Shown here piece by piece: positions 36,540 to 45,344 of a stretch of 64,000 nt of DNA. The stretch lies in contig NZ_LIQH01000039.1 in assembly GCF_001418085.1 (NCBI RefSeq), positions 1 to 64,000 of the forward strand. The letters are read 5' to 3'. Source of the DNA: Lacinutrix algicola. Its GTDB lineage: Bacteria; Bacteroidota; Bacteroidia; Flavobacteriales; Flavobacteriaceae. The first letter of the stretch is position 1; every line of letters starts with the position of its first letter. Under the pieces are notes generated by a model. That model did not search any database and was not told where the DNA came from. It saw only the letters and a program-made list of their open reading frames with translations. A program made the translations under genes and the position numbers.

Positions 36540-38927
36540 TTGGAAAAGTACTTAAGTCAGTTAAACGAAGCACAATACGAGCCTACAGTTCAAAAAGATG
36601 GGCCAATGATTATTATTGCAGGTGCAGGCTCAGGAAAAACACGAGTGTTAACCTACCGTATTGCTTACCTAATGAACCAAGGTGTAGATTCTTTTAACAT
36701 TCTTGCACTTACTTTTACAAACAAAGCTGCCAAAGAAATGAAAGGCAGAATTGCTGAGATCGTAGGAGATGGAGAAGCAAAAAACCTGTGGATGGGAACT
36801 TTTCACTCTGTTTTTGCTAAAATTCTTCGTTTCGAAGGACACCATTTAGGGTTTCCAAGTAACTTTACAATTTACGATACACAAGATTCTCAAAAACTTA
36901 TGGGCTCTATTATTAGAGAAATGGGTTTAGAGAAAGATATCTATAAAACAAAGCAGGTTTATAGTAGAATCTCTTCTTACAAAAACAGTTTAATAACTGT
37001 AAAAGCATATTTTAAAAATCCAGATTTAATTGAGGCCGATGCTATGGCTCGTAGACCAAGAATGGGTGAGATTTACAAAAATTATGTTGATCGTTGTTTT
37101 AAAGCAGGAGCAATGGATTTTGATGATTTGTTGCTAAGAACCAACGAGTTATTAACCCGTTTCCCTGAAGTTTTAAGAAAATATCAAGACAAATTTAGAT
37201 ACATATTAGTAGATGAGTATCAAGATACAAACCATTCTCAATACTTAATTGTTAGAGCACTAGCAGATAGATTTCAAAATATTTGTGTGGTAGGTGATGA
37301 TGCCCAAAGTATTTATGCCTTCCGTGGAGCAAACATTAATAACATCTTAAATTTCCAAAAGGATTATGCCGATGTTAAAATGTATCGCTTAGAGCAAAAC
37401 TACCGTTCTACAAAAAATATTGTCGGTGCAGCAAACTCGGTTATCGAGCATAACCAAACAAAATTAGATAAAGTAGTTTGGACAGCTAACGATGATGGAG
37501 ATAAAGTACAAGTTAATCGTTCTTTAACCGATGGTGATGAGGGACGTTTTGTAGCAAGTACTATTTGGGAAGAAAAAATGACAAACCACTTGCAAAACAG
37601 TGATTTTGCTATTTTATACCGTACCAACTCACAATCGCGTGCTATGGAAGAAGCTTTGAGAAAAAGAAGTATTCCTTACCGTATTTACGGAGGTTTATCT
37701 TTCTATCAAAGAAAAGAAATAAAAGATGTTATAGCTTATTTGCGTTTAGTTTTAAATACTTCAGATGAGGAAGCTTTAAAACGTGTAATCAATTATCCTG
37801 GACGTGGTATTGGTCAAACAACTATAGATAGATTAATGGTTGCTGCTAACGAATCTGGTAAAACCATTTTTGGTTTGCTGGAGAATATAGATACCGTAGA
37901 TATAAATATAAATGGAGGGACCAAAAATAAGCTTAGAGATTTTGTAACGCTTATTAAAAGTTTCCAAGTCATGAATCAAACAGCAAATGCTTTTGATTTA
38001 GCAGAATATGTTACAAAAACGACTGGCTTAATAAGAGAGTTTAATAAAGACGGTACTCCAGAAGGTGTTTTACGTTTAGAGAATGTAGAAGAATTATTAA
38101 ACGGTATTAAGGATTTTGTTGAAGGACAAATGGAAATTGTCGATTCTAAAGATAATTTAGCAGAGTTTTTAGAGGATGTAGCATTGGCAACAGATTTAGA
38201 TGGCGATAAAGGCGATCCAAACCATGTTGCTTTAATGACTATTCACTCTTCAAAAGGACTAGAGTTTAACCATGTTTTTGTAGTAGGATTGGAGGAAGAT
38301 TTGTTTCCAAGTGCCATGAGTATGAACAACAGAAGTGAGCTAGAGGAAGAAAGACGATTATTTTACGTAGCTTTGACCAGAGCAGAAAAGAAAGCATATT
38401 TAACTTATGCATTGTCTAGATACCGTTGGGGAAAGTTAGTTGACTCAGAACCAAGTCGTTTTATTGAAGAAATCGACGATCAGTTTTTAGATATTACAAC
38501 ACCAATAGAAGAGCGTCGCATAAATCCAATGTTATCAGCAGATATATTTGGAGATGCACCACCAAATAAAATAAGATTTAAAAAAGCAGTACAACCAAAA
38601 TTTCAAAAGAAAGTGGCAAAGAAGAAAGAACCCGTAAATTTCGAGATAAGCGTACCAAAGAAAATGAAAAAAGCTTCAGAAATTGAAGCTCCAACAAAAG
38701 CTGAAGTAGTTGCAAGTGCGAGTGAGAATTCGCGCTTAAGCATAAAAACAGAAGACCTTGTTGTTGGTATGAATGTAAAACATTTAAAATTTGGTAGAGG
38801 AGAAGTATTAAGCATCGAAGGCAAAGGTGCAGATGTTAAAGCTGAAATTGACTTTGAATTTGGTGGTAAAAAGAAATTATTACTTCGTTTTGCTAAGCTA
38901 GAACGCATACGTACTCGTACGCGTTAA
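36540..38927 (+). CDS. uvrD: UvrD/PcrA-type ATP-dependent DNA helicase
   Basis: 795-residue superfamily-1 3'-5' helicase for nucleotide excision repair, mismatch repair or removal of recombination intermediates. Walker A GAGSGKT lies near residues 28-34, motif II VDEYQDTN, motif III GDDAQSIYAFRGA, motif IV QNYRST, motif V TIHSSKGLEF, motif VI VALTRA. The C-terminal tail (about 745-795; GMNVKHLKFGRGEVLSIEG) is a Tudor-like fold as in PcrA, where it contacts RNA polymerase. The start is TTG at 36540; it places MEKYLSQLN right before the Q-motif. The symbol is a best guess between uvrD and pcrA. Confidence 0.95.
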   Translation: MEKYLSQLNEAQYEPTVQKDGPMIIIAGAGSGKTRVLTYRIAYLMNQGVDSFNILALTFTNKAAKEMKGRIAEIVGDGEAKNLWMGTFHSVFAKILRFEGHHLGFPSNFTIYDTQDSQKLMGSIIREMGLEKDIYKTKQVYSRISSYKNSLITVKAYFKNPDLIEADAMARRPRMGEIYKNYVDRCFKAGAMDFDDLLLRTNELLTRFPEVLRKYQDKFRYILVDEYQDTNHSQYLIVRALADRFQNICVVGDDAQSIYAFRGANINNILNFQKDYADVKMYRLEQNYRSTKNIVGAANSVIEHNQTKLDKVVWTANDDGDKVQVNRSLTDGDEGRFVASTIWEEKMTNHLQNSDFAILYRTNSQSRAMEEALRKRSIPYRIYGGLSFYQRKEIKDVIAYLRLVLNTSDEEALKRVINYPGRGIGQTTIDRLMVAANESGKTIFGLLENIDTVDININGGTKNKLRDFVTLIKSFQVMNQTANAFDLAEYVTKTTGLIREFNKDGTPEGVLRLENVEELLNGIKDFVEGQMEIVDSKDNLAEFLEDVALATDLDGDKGDPNHVALMTIHSSKGLEFNHVFVVGLEEDLFPSAMSMNNRSELEEERRLFYVALTRAEKKAYLTYALSRYRWGKLVDSEPSRFIEEIDDQFLDITTPIEERRINPMLSADIFGDAPPNKIRFKKAVQPKFQKKVAKKKEPVNFEISVPKKMKKASEIEAPTKAEVVASASENSRLSIKTEDLVVGMNVKHLKFGRGEVLSIEGKGADVKAEIDFEFGGKKKLLLRFAKLERIRTRTR

Positions 38928-38943
38928 TTAGAATTTTAATTAC

Positions 38944-38970
38944 TAAGCCATTTGTTAAGGCTTATTTTTT
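38944..38970 (+). terminator. Weak terminator after the helicase gene
   Basis: 6-bp stem TAAGCC / GGCTTA with a 9-base loop, then six T residues. The stem is short, so strength is uncertain. Confidence 0.55.
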
Positions 38971-39024
38971 CTTAGATTAAAAGTTTTAATTGAATTAAAG
39001 AAACTGTCTTAATGTTTAAAATAT

Positions 39025-39064
39025 TTAAGTCAATAAGTTTATAATGATGAACTTATTGACTTAA
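39025..39064. repeat. Perfect 15-bp inverted repeat
   Basis: Arms TTAAGTCAATAAGTT (39025-39039) and AACTTATTGACTTAA (39050-39064) around 10 bases. No T-run follows. It stands 19 bases before the ATG of the signal-peptide stub at 39084. It could be an operator, or the scar or end of a mobile element; no target-site duplication is obvious. Confidence 0.7.
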
Positions 39065-39083
39065 TATAACTATTGTTTAAGTT

Positions 39084-39185
39084 ATGAAGACATATAAGAC
39101 ACTATTAATACTTTCGTTTTTTTTATTTTCATTTTTAACTATCAAAGCTCAAGTTTTTACAAAAGAAGCTTTAAAAGATTTTTAA
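39084..39185 (+). pseudogene. Signal-peptide stub of a lost secreted protein
   Basis: ATG at 39084 encodes 33 residues: a textbook signal peptide (MKTYKTLLILSFF..TIKAQ) and then only ten mature residues (VFTKEALKDF) before TAA. A protein this short with a full secretion signal is more likely the 5' remnant of a longer secreted-protein gene than a working peptide. The rest appears deleted: the AT-rich junction right after it (TTTTTAAATTTTTAAATTTTT) abuts the end of the convergent hydrolase gene. A secreted peptide cannot be excluded. Confidence 0.5.
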
Positions 39186-39197
39186 ATTTTTAAATTT

Positions 39198-40068
39198 TTA
39201 ATGATGGGCTATAATAAAAGACTTCAGTTTTGACCAAGTATCAAATAGGTTAGTTCCAGTCCAACCATGTCCTTCGTTTGGGTAAAAGGTGAATTCATGG
39301 ATAATATTTAATTCTGTTAATTTGGCATCCATATCTATACCTTGAGAGTTCGGTATTAATTGATCCATTCCTCCATAAAATAAAATAGTAGGAGGAGAAG
39401 TTGTTTCTACTTGGTGAAAAGGACTATAAGTTTCTAAAAAAACTGTAGTAGGCGTTAAACCAAAGTAAAGTATTAATTGGTCTATTGGTAATTGTGGATT
39501 ATTTGCGTAGGCAGTATCAGCTAAATTTGTTGGCCCAACTATACTAGCAACCATTTTGGTGTTATTATCCACATCATAACTATAACTCCATAACATCGCC
39601 AAATGTGCACCTGCACTTACACCAATAAAACCAAAATTGTTAGAAATAGAATATTCTTCTTGGTTTAATTTTAAGTGGTTTACAACGGCAGTAATATCAT
39701 TAAGTTGCATTGGGAAAGGAAGAAACGCCTTGGGATGCTAAACGGTAGTTAATGTTAACTATAGCATATTCAGGAAACTCTTCTTGAGTAATGTCTTTAT
39801 AAGAATTCATATCTGTTTTGTCACCAGATGTCCAACCACCACCATGAATAAGAATGATAACTTTAGTGTTTAGGTTTCTGTTTTCAGGTAAATAAATATC
39901 GTAAACTTGAGAGCTATCATTACCATATGCTATATTTAGTAATTGTTTAGCTTCTAGAGAAGTATCCGAGTTTTGAATGCTTGTGTTGGTATTAGAATCT
40001 TCAGTACATGAAAAAAGACTACATAATAGTAATAAAGCTAATAAATAATGAACAGATATTTTTTTCAT
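39198..40068 (-). pseudogene. Alpha/beta hydrolase lipoprotein, split by a single-base frameshift
   Basis: Two overlapping minus-strand reading frames make one esterase of about 289 residues. The 5' part (ATG at 40068; lipoprotein signal ending LFSC, oxyanion motif HGGGW) stops at 39700. The 3' part holds the nucleophile in GVSAGAH, the Asp in GGMDQLIP and the His in NEGHGW. Removing one base from the run that reads TTTCCC on the minus strand (39712-39717) joins them as SSFP-MQLNDI. The homology lies with HSL/BD-FAE-type esterases. It is either a genuine recent frameshift or a sequencing error. As written, no catalytic residues are in the translated first part. Confidence 0.85.
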
Positions 40069-40116
40069 AAACAAATAAGTATTTACTTTAGTAAACGATA
40101 GTTAAAGATACTTATA

Positions 40117-40737
40117 ATGGCAGACTTTATTAGAATTTACGAAGAAAACCCTAATCCTAAGGAGATTAAAAAAGTAATAAACGTTTTAAAAAGAGGAGGA
40201 TTAATAATTTTCCCTACAGATACTGTTTATGCTTTAGGATGCGATATTAATAATAACAAAGCTTTAGAGCGTATTGCACGGATTAAAGGTGTTAAGTTAG
40301 AAAAAGCAAAATTATCTTTTATCTGTCACGATTTAAGTAATTTAAGCGATCATGTAAAGCAGATTGATACGTCTACTTTTAAAATTTTAAAACGAGCATT
40401 ACCAGGTCCTTATACTTTTATATTACCAGGTTCTAAGTCGTTACCTTCTGTTTTTAAAAAGAAAAAAGAAGTAGGTATTCGTATTCCAAATAACAACATA
40501 ACCTTAGAGATTGTAAAAGCTTTAGGTAATCCATTAGTTTCTACATCTATTAGAGATGACGATGAAATTTTAGAATATACTACAGATCCAGAGCTAATTC
40601 TTGAAAAATGGGATAAACTAGTAGACCTTGTTATAGATGGTGGTTATGGAGGTAACGAAGGCTCTACAATTGTAGATTTATCTAATGAAGAGCCTGTTGT
40701 TGTAAGAGAAGGTAAAGGTAGTTTAGAAATTTTTTAA
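40117..40737 (+). CDS. Sua5/YciO/YrdC-family protein (L-threonylcarbamoyladenylate synthase)
   Basis: 206 residues. The YrdC-type fold with IIFPTDTVYALGCD at about residues 30-43, a lysine-rich stretch KLEKAKLSFI, RALPGPYTFIL and the STSIRDDDEI block fits enzymes that make threonylcarbamoyl-AMP for the t6A37 modification of tRNA. It lacks the C-terminal Sua5 domain, as in TsaC-length proteins. The close YciO branch may have a different job, so the exact reaction is not certain. The next gene starts 1 base after the stop codon. Confidence 0.88.
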   Translation: MADFIRIYEENPNPKEIKKVINVLKRGGLIIFPTDTVYALGCDINNNKALERIARIKGVKLEKAKLSFICHDLSNLSDHVKQIDTSTFKILKRALPGPYTFILPGSKSLPSVFKKKKEVGIRIPNNNITLEIVKALGNPLVSTSIRDDDEILEYTTDPELILEKWDKLVDLVIDGGYGGNEGSTIVDLSNEEPVVVREGKGSLEIF

Positions 40738-40738
40738 G

Positions 40739-41095
40739 ATGAAGAAACCTACAAACAATACAGTAAATTATATAGAATTTAAGTCAAACAATATTGAAGC
40801 AACCAAAGCATTTTATATTAAAGTTTTTGGTTGGAAATTTACAGATTACGGAGAGCACTACACTTCATTTTCTAAAAAAGAATCTGGAATAGATGGAGGT
40901 TTCGAAAAAACGGAAGATGCAATTGTTAATGGAGTATTAGTAGTACTCTATCATGAGAATTTAATAGAAGCAAAACAAAATGTTATAGATGCTGGAGGAA
41001 AAATTAAAGTCGATATTTTTATGTTTCCTGGCGGTAGTCGATTTCAATTTTTAGATCCATCAGGTAACGAACTTGCGGTATGGACATATAATTAG
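40739..41095 (+). CDS. VOC-family (glyoxalase/bleomycin-resistance fold) protein
   Basis: 118 residues with one VOC domain: NYIEFKSNNIEATKAFYIKVFGWKF at the start and FQFLDPSGNELAVW at the end. Such proteins are usually metal-dependent isomerases, lyases or binding proteins; nothing shows the substrate. The start is 1 base after the preceding stop, so translation is probably coupled. A terminator follows at 41111-41140. Confidence 0.88.
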   Translation: MKKPTNNTVNYIEFKSNNIEATKAFYIKVFGWKFTDYGEHYTSFSKKESGIDGGFEKTEDAIVNGVLVVLYHENLIEAKQNVIDAGGKIKVDIFMFPGGSRFQFLDPSGNELAVWTYN

Positions 41096-41110
41096 ATATA
41101 TTAGAAAAAG

Positions 41111-41140
41111 AAAAAGCCCAATCGTAAGATTGGGCTTTTT
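41111..41140. terminator. Bidirectional terminator between VOC and OmpA genes
   Basis: Perfect 13-bp stem AAAAAGCCCAATC / GATTGGGCTTTTT with GTAA loop; A-run on one side and T-run on the other, serving the two convergent genes. Confidence 0.95.
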
Positions 41141-41161
41141 TATTATAACTTCTAAAGAGAT

Positions 41162-42028
41162 TTAGTTCTCTTGAGATAAGCTTTTCATTTCCGTTTCAAT
41201 CATTTCATAGAACTGATCGATTTTTGGTAAAATGTAAATTTTAGTTCTTCTGTTAATAGCTTTATTAGTAGGAGAATCGTTAGCTACTAAAGGTAAATGA
41301 TCTCCACGACCTGCAGCAATTAATTGTTCTGGTTTAACACCTAATTCTTGTAAAGCTCTTACAATAGAAGTACTACGTTTAACACTTAAATCCCAGTTGT
41401 CTAATAAAACACCACCTCTGTTATAAGGTACATTATCTGTATGGCCTTCTACCATTGCTTCAAAATTTGGCTTACCGTTAATTACAGTAGCTACTTTACC
41501 AAGAATAGTATTTGCTCTATCGCTAATATTGTAACTTCCTGTTTTAAATAATAACTTGTCAGATAAAGAGATAAAAACAACGCTCTTTTCAACATTAATT
41601 TCAATGTCTTCGTCATTTAAACCTACTTCTTTCTTTAAGCTAGTTACTAAAGCTAGTGTTACACTATCTTTTTTAGTTAACGCATCTTGTAATCTTGTAA
41701 TACGTAAATCTTTTTCTTTTAAGCTTTCTAAAGACTTCTCAACGTTTTTAGCACCTTGCGTTGTTAAAACCGTCATGTCTTTAGTACTTTCAATTAAAGC
41801 TAAATTATTAGATTTCATGTCTGCTAAGCGTTCACGAAGTTCTTTAATACGTGCTGCCGAGGCTGCCTCGTCTGCTAAACAGCTATTTAGTTTAACAGTT
41901 GCTGTATTTAAAAGGTCTTGAGTTTCTTTCTGCTTTGTTTCAAGTGCCATAAAGTCTTTTTTAGAGACACAAGAACTTAAAGTTAATAGTGCTACTGCAC
42001 TAAATATCATTAGTTTTTTCATAATCAT
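41162..42028 (-). CDS. OmpA-family lipoprotein
   Basis: 288 residues. A lipoprotein signal ends TLSSC; an alpha-helical coiled-coil part (about 25-140, SLESLKEKDLRITRLQDAL) leads to an OmpA/MotB peptidoglycan-binding domain (about 150-275) with VEGHTDN, NWDLSVKRS and NRRTKIYI. It probably ties the outer membrane to the cell wall. Two start codons fit, ATG at 42028 and ATG at 42022 (MKKLMIF); I keep the longer one. It meets the VOC gene tail to tail. Confidence 0.92.
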   Translation of the reverse strand: MIMKKLMIFSAVALLTLSSCVSKKDFMALETKQKETQDLLNTATVKLNSCLADEAASAARIKELRERLADMKSNNLALIESTKDMTVLTTQGAKNVEKSLESLKEKDLRITRLQDALTKKDSVTLALVTSLKKEVGLNDEDIEINVEKSVVFISLSDKLLFKTGSYNISDRANTILGKVATVINGKPNFEAMVEGHTDNVPYNRGGVLLDNWDLSVKRSTSIVRALQELGVKPEQLIAAGRGDHLPLVANDSPTNKAINRRTKIYILPKIDQFYEMIETEMKSLSQEN

Positions 42029-42115
42029 TTTAGAATAAAATTAAATTTAAACAGTTCAAAAATAGAGAATTTTAAAATGTTAAAAGAAGTATTAACAAAA
42101 TTTTTGCTAAAACGG

Positions 42116-43105
42116 TTACAAATTGGAGAAGTACCTTTTTTTATTAGCAAAATAAGACCACACCACAGATTTTATGTTGTAATAATTGCTTTTCTTTTGC
42201 AGCTTCTTTCTTTGTTTTAATAATTTAGGCAAACGAGTGTAAAAGCTAAAATGTGCTTTTAAAATAGCTGCTATGTGAGCGAATTTAAATGCTATTAAAA
42301 ATTTAAAAGCTGCTAAACCATCTAAAGTTAATCTAATAAAAAGTAGAATAAAAATATTACCTGAGGCATTTTTAGTAAGGGTAGCAAGGCTATTTCTAAA
42401 ATTTAAATATGTTTTTTTAGGATTGGTAGAACTAAGCGTGGCACCTCCAACATGGTAGACTGTAGATTCTGAAATATATTTAGATACATAACCTAAATTA
42501 AATGCGCGCCAACACAAATCTATTTCTTCCATGTGTGCAAAAAACGATTCGTCGAAACCATTTAAAGTATTAAAGACATCTTTTCTAATAAAAAAACAAG
42601 CTCCAGAAGCCCAAAATATTTCAGAATTAATATTGTATTGTCCTTTGTCTTCTTCAATAGTATCAAAAATGCGTCCGCGACAATAGGGATAACCATATTT
42701 GTCTATAAAACCACCAGCAGCACCAGCATATTCAAAATGAGTTTTCTTTTTGTAGTCTAGTATTTTAGGTTGAATAATAGCGGTGTTACTTTCCGTTTTA
42801 AACGTATTTAAAATAGGAGAGATCCAATTTTTGGTAACTTCTATATCGCTATTAACCAAACAAAAAATATCTTCCTCTAAATGCTTTAAGGCATCATTAT
42901 AACCTTTAGCATAACCTCCGTTTTCTTTGTTTCTAATGATTTTTATTTCAGGAAAATTAGAAGTTACAAAAGCGATAGAATCATCTGTAGATGCATTATC
43001 AGCGACATAAATAGTTGCTTCTTGAGAATGTTCGAGAATAGAAGGAAGGAACTTTTGTAAAAGTGCTTTTCCGTTCCAATTTAATATGACTACTGCTATT
43101 TTCAA
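42116..43105 (-). CDS. GT2-family glycosyltransferase
   Basis: 329 residues. A GT-A fold starts at the N-terminus (VVILNWNGKALLQKF, ADNASTDDS near 36, ENGGYAKGYN near 62), followed by the DxD-type segment VNSDIEV near 89 and the family's FWASGACFFIRKDVF, EEIDLCWRAFNLG blocks. The C-terminus is a hydrophobic membrane-associating stretch (about 250-290). It adds a sugar to a lipid-linked or surface glycan, acceptor unknown. The small membrane protein gene ends 2 bases upstream of its start. Confidence 0.92.
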   Translation of the reverse strand: MKIAVVILNWNGKALLQKFLPSILEHSQEATIYVADNASTDDSIAFVTSNFPEIKIIRNKENGGYAKGYNDALKHLEEDIFCLVNSDIEVTKNWISPILNTFKTESNTAIIQPKILDYKKKTHFEYAGAAGGFIDKYGYPYCRGRIFDTIEEDKGQYNINSEIFWASGACFFIRKDVFNTLNGFDESFFAHMEEIDLCWRAFNLGYVSKYISESTVYHVGGATLSSTNPKKTYLNFRNSLATLTKNASGNIFILLFIRLTLDGLAAFKFLIAFKFAHIAAILKAHFSFYTRLPKLLKQRKKLQKKSNYYNIKSVVWSYFANKKRYFSNL

Positions 43106-43107
43106 TT

Positions 43108-43302
43108 TTAAATTAAGTTATAAATTATTATTGGTAATGCAATTATTATAAGCCCAAGCGCTCCATTTAACTCAATGTTTTCATCATGAAGTTCTTTAAA
43201 TGTTTTTTCAGATTTCCAAAATCTAGAAATTAACCATCTAAAGCCCGCTCCTGGATAAGAGAAAACTATATATGCTAATATTTCAATTAAGAATTCTATC
43301 AT
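43108..43302 (-). CDS. Small two-helix membrane protein
   Basis: 64 residues. Helical membrane stretches at about 3-17 and 47-63, with a charged middle (RFWKSEKTFKELHDEN). Function unknown. The start ATG overlaps the stop of the HsdR-N-like gene by the ATGA arrangement (43299-43302), so translation is coupled. The GT2 gene follows after 2 bases. Confidence 0.7.
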   Translation of the reverse strand: MIEFLIEILAYIVFSYPGAGFRWLISRFWKSEKTFKELHDENIELNGALGLIIIALPIIIYNLI

Positions 43303-43763
43303 TTTTTTTTATACTGCTCACTGTAATCTGGAATATCCTCTAGAAAACCATACTTCTCGGCTTCAAAATCCATAACACAATAATAATGGTTTAATCCATT
43401 AGTTACCATAAGATATGTTGCGTTTAATGCTAGGTTATAACGTGCTACTTGATCGAAAGTATCTTGTTTAATTTTTATTTTTGGTGCTTTACACTCAACA
43501 ATTAAGTGAATACTACCATCTGGATTAAAAATAACAATGTCGTAACGCTTTTTTAAATCGTTGACTTTAAGCTCTTTTTCTACGTTTATAAGTGATTTAG
43601 GATAACCTTTTACATCCATTAAATATTGAACACAATGCTGTCTTACCCATTCTTCGGGTTGTAGAATCACAAACTTTTTACGAATAGCATCGAATATAGA
43701 TACTTTATTTTCGCTATTTTTGAAACGAAACGTAAACTTCGGAAAATTGAGTACTTGCATCAA
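43299..43763 (-). CDS. Lone HsdR-N-type PD-(D/E)XK nuclease-like protein
   Basis: 154 residues covering only the N-terminal nuclease domain of type I restriction subunit HsdR. The active-site pattern is visible: a Glu in VEKELKV, Asp75 in RYDIVIF, ECK at 89-91 in LIVECKAP, and a Gln in QVARYN. No helicase, HsdM or HsdS is present, so it is not part of a restriction system here. It is divergent from holA across 115 bases. The role is unknown; a repair or replication link is only a guess from position. Confidence 0.85.
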   Translation of the reverse strand: MMQVLNFPKFTFRFKNSENKVSIFDAIRKKFVILQPEEWVRQHCVQYLMDVKGYPKSLINVEKELKVNDLKKRYDIVIFNPDGSIHLIVECKAPKIKIKQDTFDQVARYNLALNATYLMVTNGLNHYYCVMDFEAEKYGFLEDIPDYSEQYKKK

Positions 43764-43838
43764 AGCAATTTATAGTTTTTTCAAAGTTAAGCTTCAACAA
43801 TCAAAAACCAAATAACAAGGACTATTTATTCGTTCAAT

Positions 43839-43867
43839 TTTGGAATTTGGAATTATTTAATTTGGAA
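43839..43867. repeat. TTTGGAA micro-repeat
   Basis: Three copies of TTTGGAA (43839, 43846, 43861) just before the holA start. Such AATTTGGAATT runs are a common low-complexity element in flavobacterial intergenic DNA. Confidence 0.6.
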
Positions 43868-43878
43868 TTTATACTACT

Positions 43879-44883
43879 TTGGACGAGGTTAAAAAACTAG
43901 TTACAGACATAAAGAATAAGAATCTTGCACCTATTTATTTACTAATGGGAGAAGAGGCATATTACATTGATAAAATTTCAGATTTTATTCAAGACAATGT
44001 GTTGGCAGAAGAGGAGAAAGGCTTTAACCAAATGGTTTTGTATGGTAGAGATGTTACCATAGAGGATATTGTTGGTAATGCTAAGCGTTTTCCAATGATG
44101 GCAGATAAGCAAGTTGTTATTGTAAAAGAGGCTCAAGATTTATCGCGTACTATCGATAAATTAGCAGATTATGCTAAAAACCCACAACCGTCTACAGTTT
44201 TGGTTATTTGTTATAAATATAAAAGTGTAGATAAACGTAAGGCTGTTTATAAAACCATAAAAAAAGTTGGTGTTGTTTTCGAGAGTAAAAAGTTTTACGA
44301 CAACCAAGTGCCAGATTGGATAAGACGAACGTTGTCTACAAAAGGCTATAAGATAGATCCAAAAGCGTCACAAATGTTGGTTGAGTTTTTGGGTACAGAT
44401 TTAGGTAAAATTAATAATGAATTAGAAAAACTTCAGATTATTTTACCACAAGGTACAGAAATTACGCCTTCGCATATTGAAGAAAATATAGGAATTAGTA
44501 AAGATTATAATAATTTCGAATTACGAAAAGCCATTGGCGCTCGTAACGATGCGAAAGCATTTAAAATTATTAATTACTTTGGCGACAACCCAAAAGATAA
44601 CCCAATGGTAGTTACTGTTGCTTTACTATTTAATTTCTTTTCACAATTGTTGCAGTTACATGGTATGACCGATAAATCGCCAAGAAGTGTGGCTTCTGCT
44701 TTGCGAGTGAATCCTTATTTTGTTAACGAATTTTTAGATGCTGCGCGTAAGTTTCCAATGCGAAAAGTAAGTGGTATTATTGCTACTATTCGTGAATTCG
44801 ATTTAAAAAGTAAAGGTGTTAATTCTAACGCTGTACCACAAAAAGACTTATTAAAAGAATTACTTGTTAGAATTTTAAATTAA
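43879..44883 (+). CDS. holA: DNA polymerase III delta subunit
   Basis: 334 residues. The delta subunit of the clamp loader opens the beta clamp during loading. The N-terminal ATPase-like domain (YLLMGEEAYYIDKI near 20-33, MADKQVVIVKEAQDL near 73) and the C-terminal helical collar (EFLGTDLGKINNELEKL, NPYFVNEF.DAARKF) are typical. The length is normal. The start is TTG at 43879, giving MDEVKKLV at the expected place. It is divergent from the HsdR-N-like gene. Confidence 0.95.
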   Translation: MDEVKKLVTDIKNKNLAPIYLLMGEEAYYIDKISDFIQDNVLAEEEKGFNQMVLYGRDVTIEDIVGNAKRFPMMADKQVVIVKEAQDLSRTIDKLADYAKNPQPSTVLVICYKYKSVDKRKAVYKTIKKVGVVFESKKFYDNQVPDWIRRTLSTKGYKIDPKASQMLVEFLGTDLGKINNELEKLQIILPQGTEITPSHIEENIGISKDYNNFELRKAIGARNDAKAFKIINYFGDNPKDNPMVVTVALLFNFFSQLLQLHGMTDKSPRSVASALRVNPYFVNEFLDAARKFPMRKVSGIIATIREFDLKSKGVNSNAVPQKDLLKELLVRILN

Positions 44884-44973
44884 TTACAAAAGAAGAGTAG
44901 TCTTCAATAAAACTAAGACTAATTTACTTTTAAAACTTAATAACGCACTTAGCTTTGTGAAGTGTTTTGTACT

Positions 44974-45336
44974 ATGAAAAAATCTATATTTTTATTAATA
45001 ATACTAATGGTTTCTTGCAAATCTGTACAAACACTTCCAGATCCTTTAGAGGCAGGTTGGGAAGGTAAAAAGGTATGTGAAGTTTTAAACGAAACTAAAA
45101 AGCAACGTATTTTAAAATGCACGTTTCCTCCTAATGTAGGACATCAAAAACATTACCATAGACCACATTTTGGTTACACGCTAGCAGGAGGTGCTTTTCA
45201 AATAACAGATGCAAAAGGAACACGTACTATTCCGGTTGCAACAGGTGTTACTTGGTCTAAAAGTGAGTTAAGCGAACACGAAGTACTTAATGTTGGCGAT
45301 AGTACATCTGTGTACCTAATTATAGAATCTAAATAG
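44974..45336 (+). CDS. Cupin-domain lipoprotein
   Basis: About 120 residues from the ATG at 44974; the frame opens earlier with a GTG at 44962, which I reject because it would put extra residues before the MKKSIF signal. The lipoprotein signal ends MVSC. The cupin motif GHQKHYHRPHFGYTLAGG carries the His residues for a metal, and the end is SKSELSEHEVLNVGD. Probably a periplasmic metal-binding cupin. Its reaction is unknown. It converges with the next gene after 8 bases. Confidence 0.85.
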   Translation: MKKSIFLLIILMVSCKSVQTLPDPLEAGWEGKKVCEVLNETKKQRILKCTFPPNVGHQKHYHRPHFGYTLAGGAFQITDAKGTRTIPVATGVTWSKSELSEHEVLNVGDSTSVYLIIESK

Positions 45337-45344
45337 TTTAGATA

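Noticed and set aside
43299-43763. Type I restriction system
   Set aside because: Only the HsdR-N-like domain is present; no helicase, HsdM or HsdS gene is found in the window.
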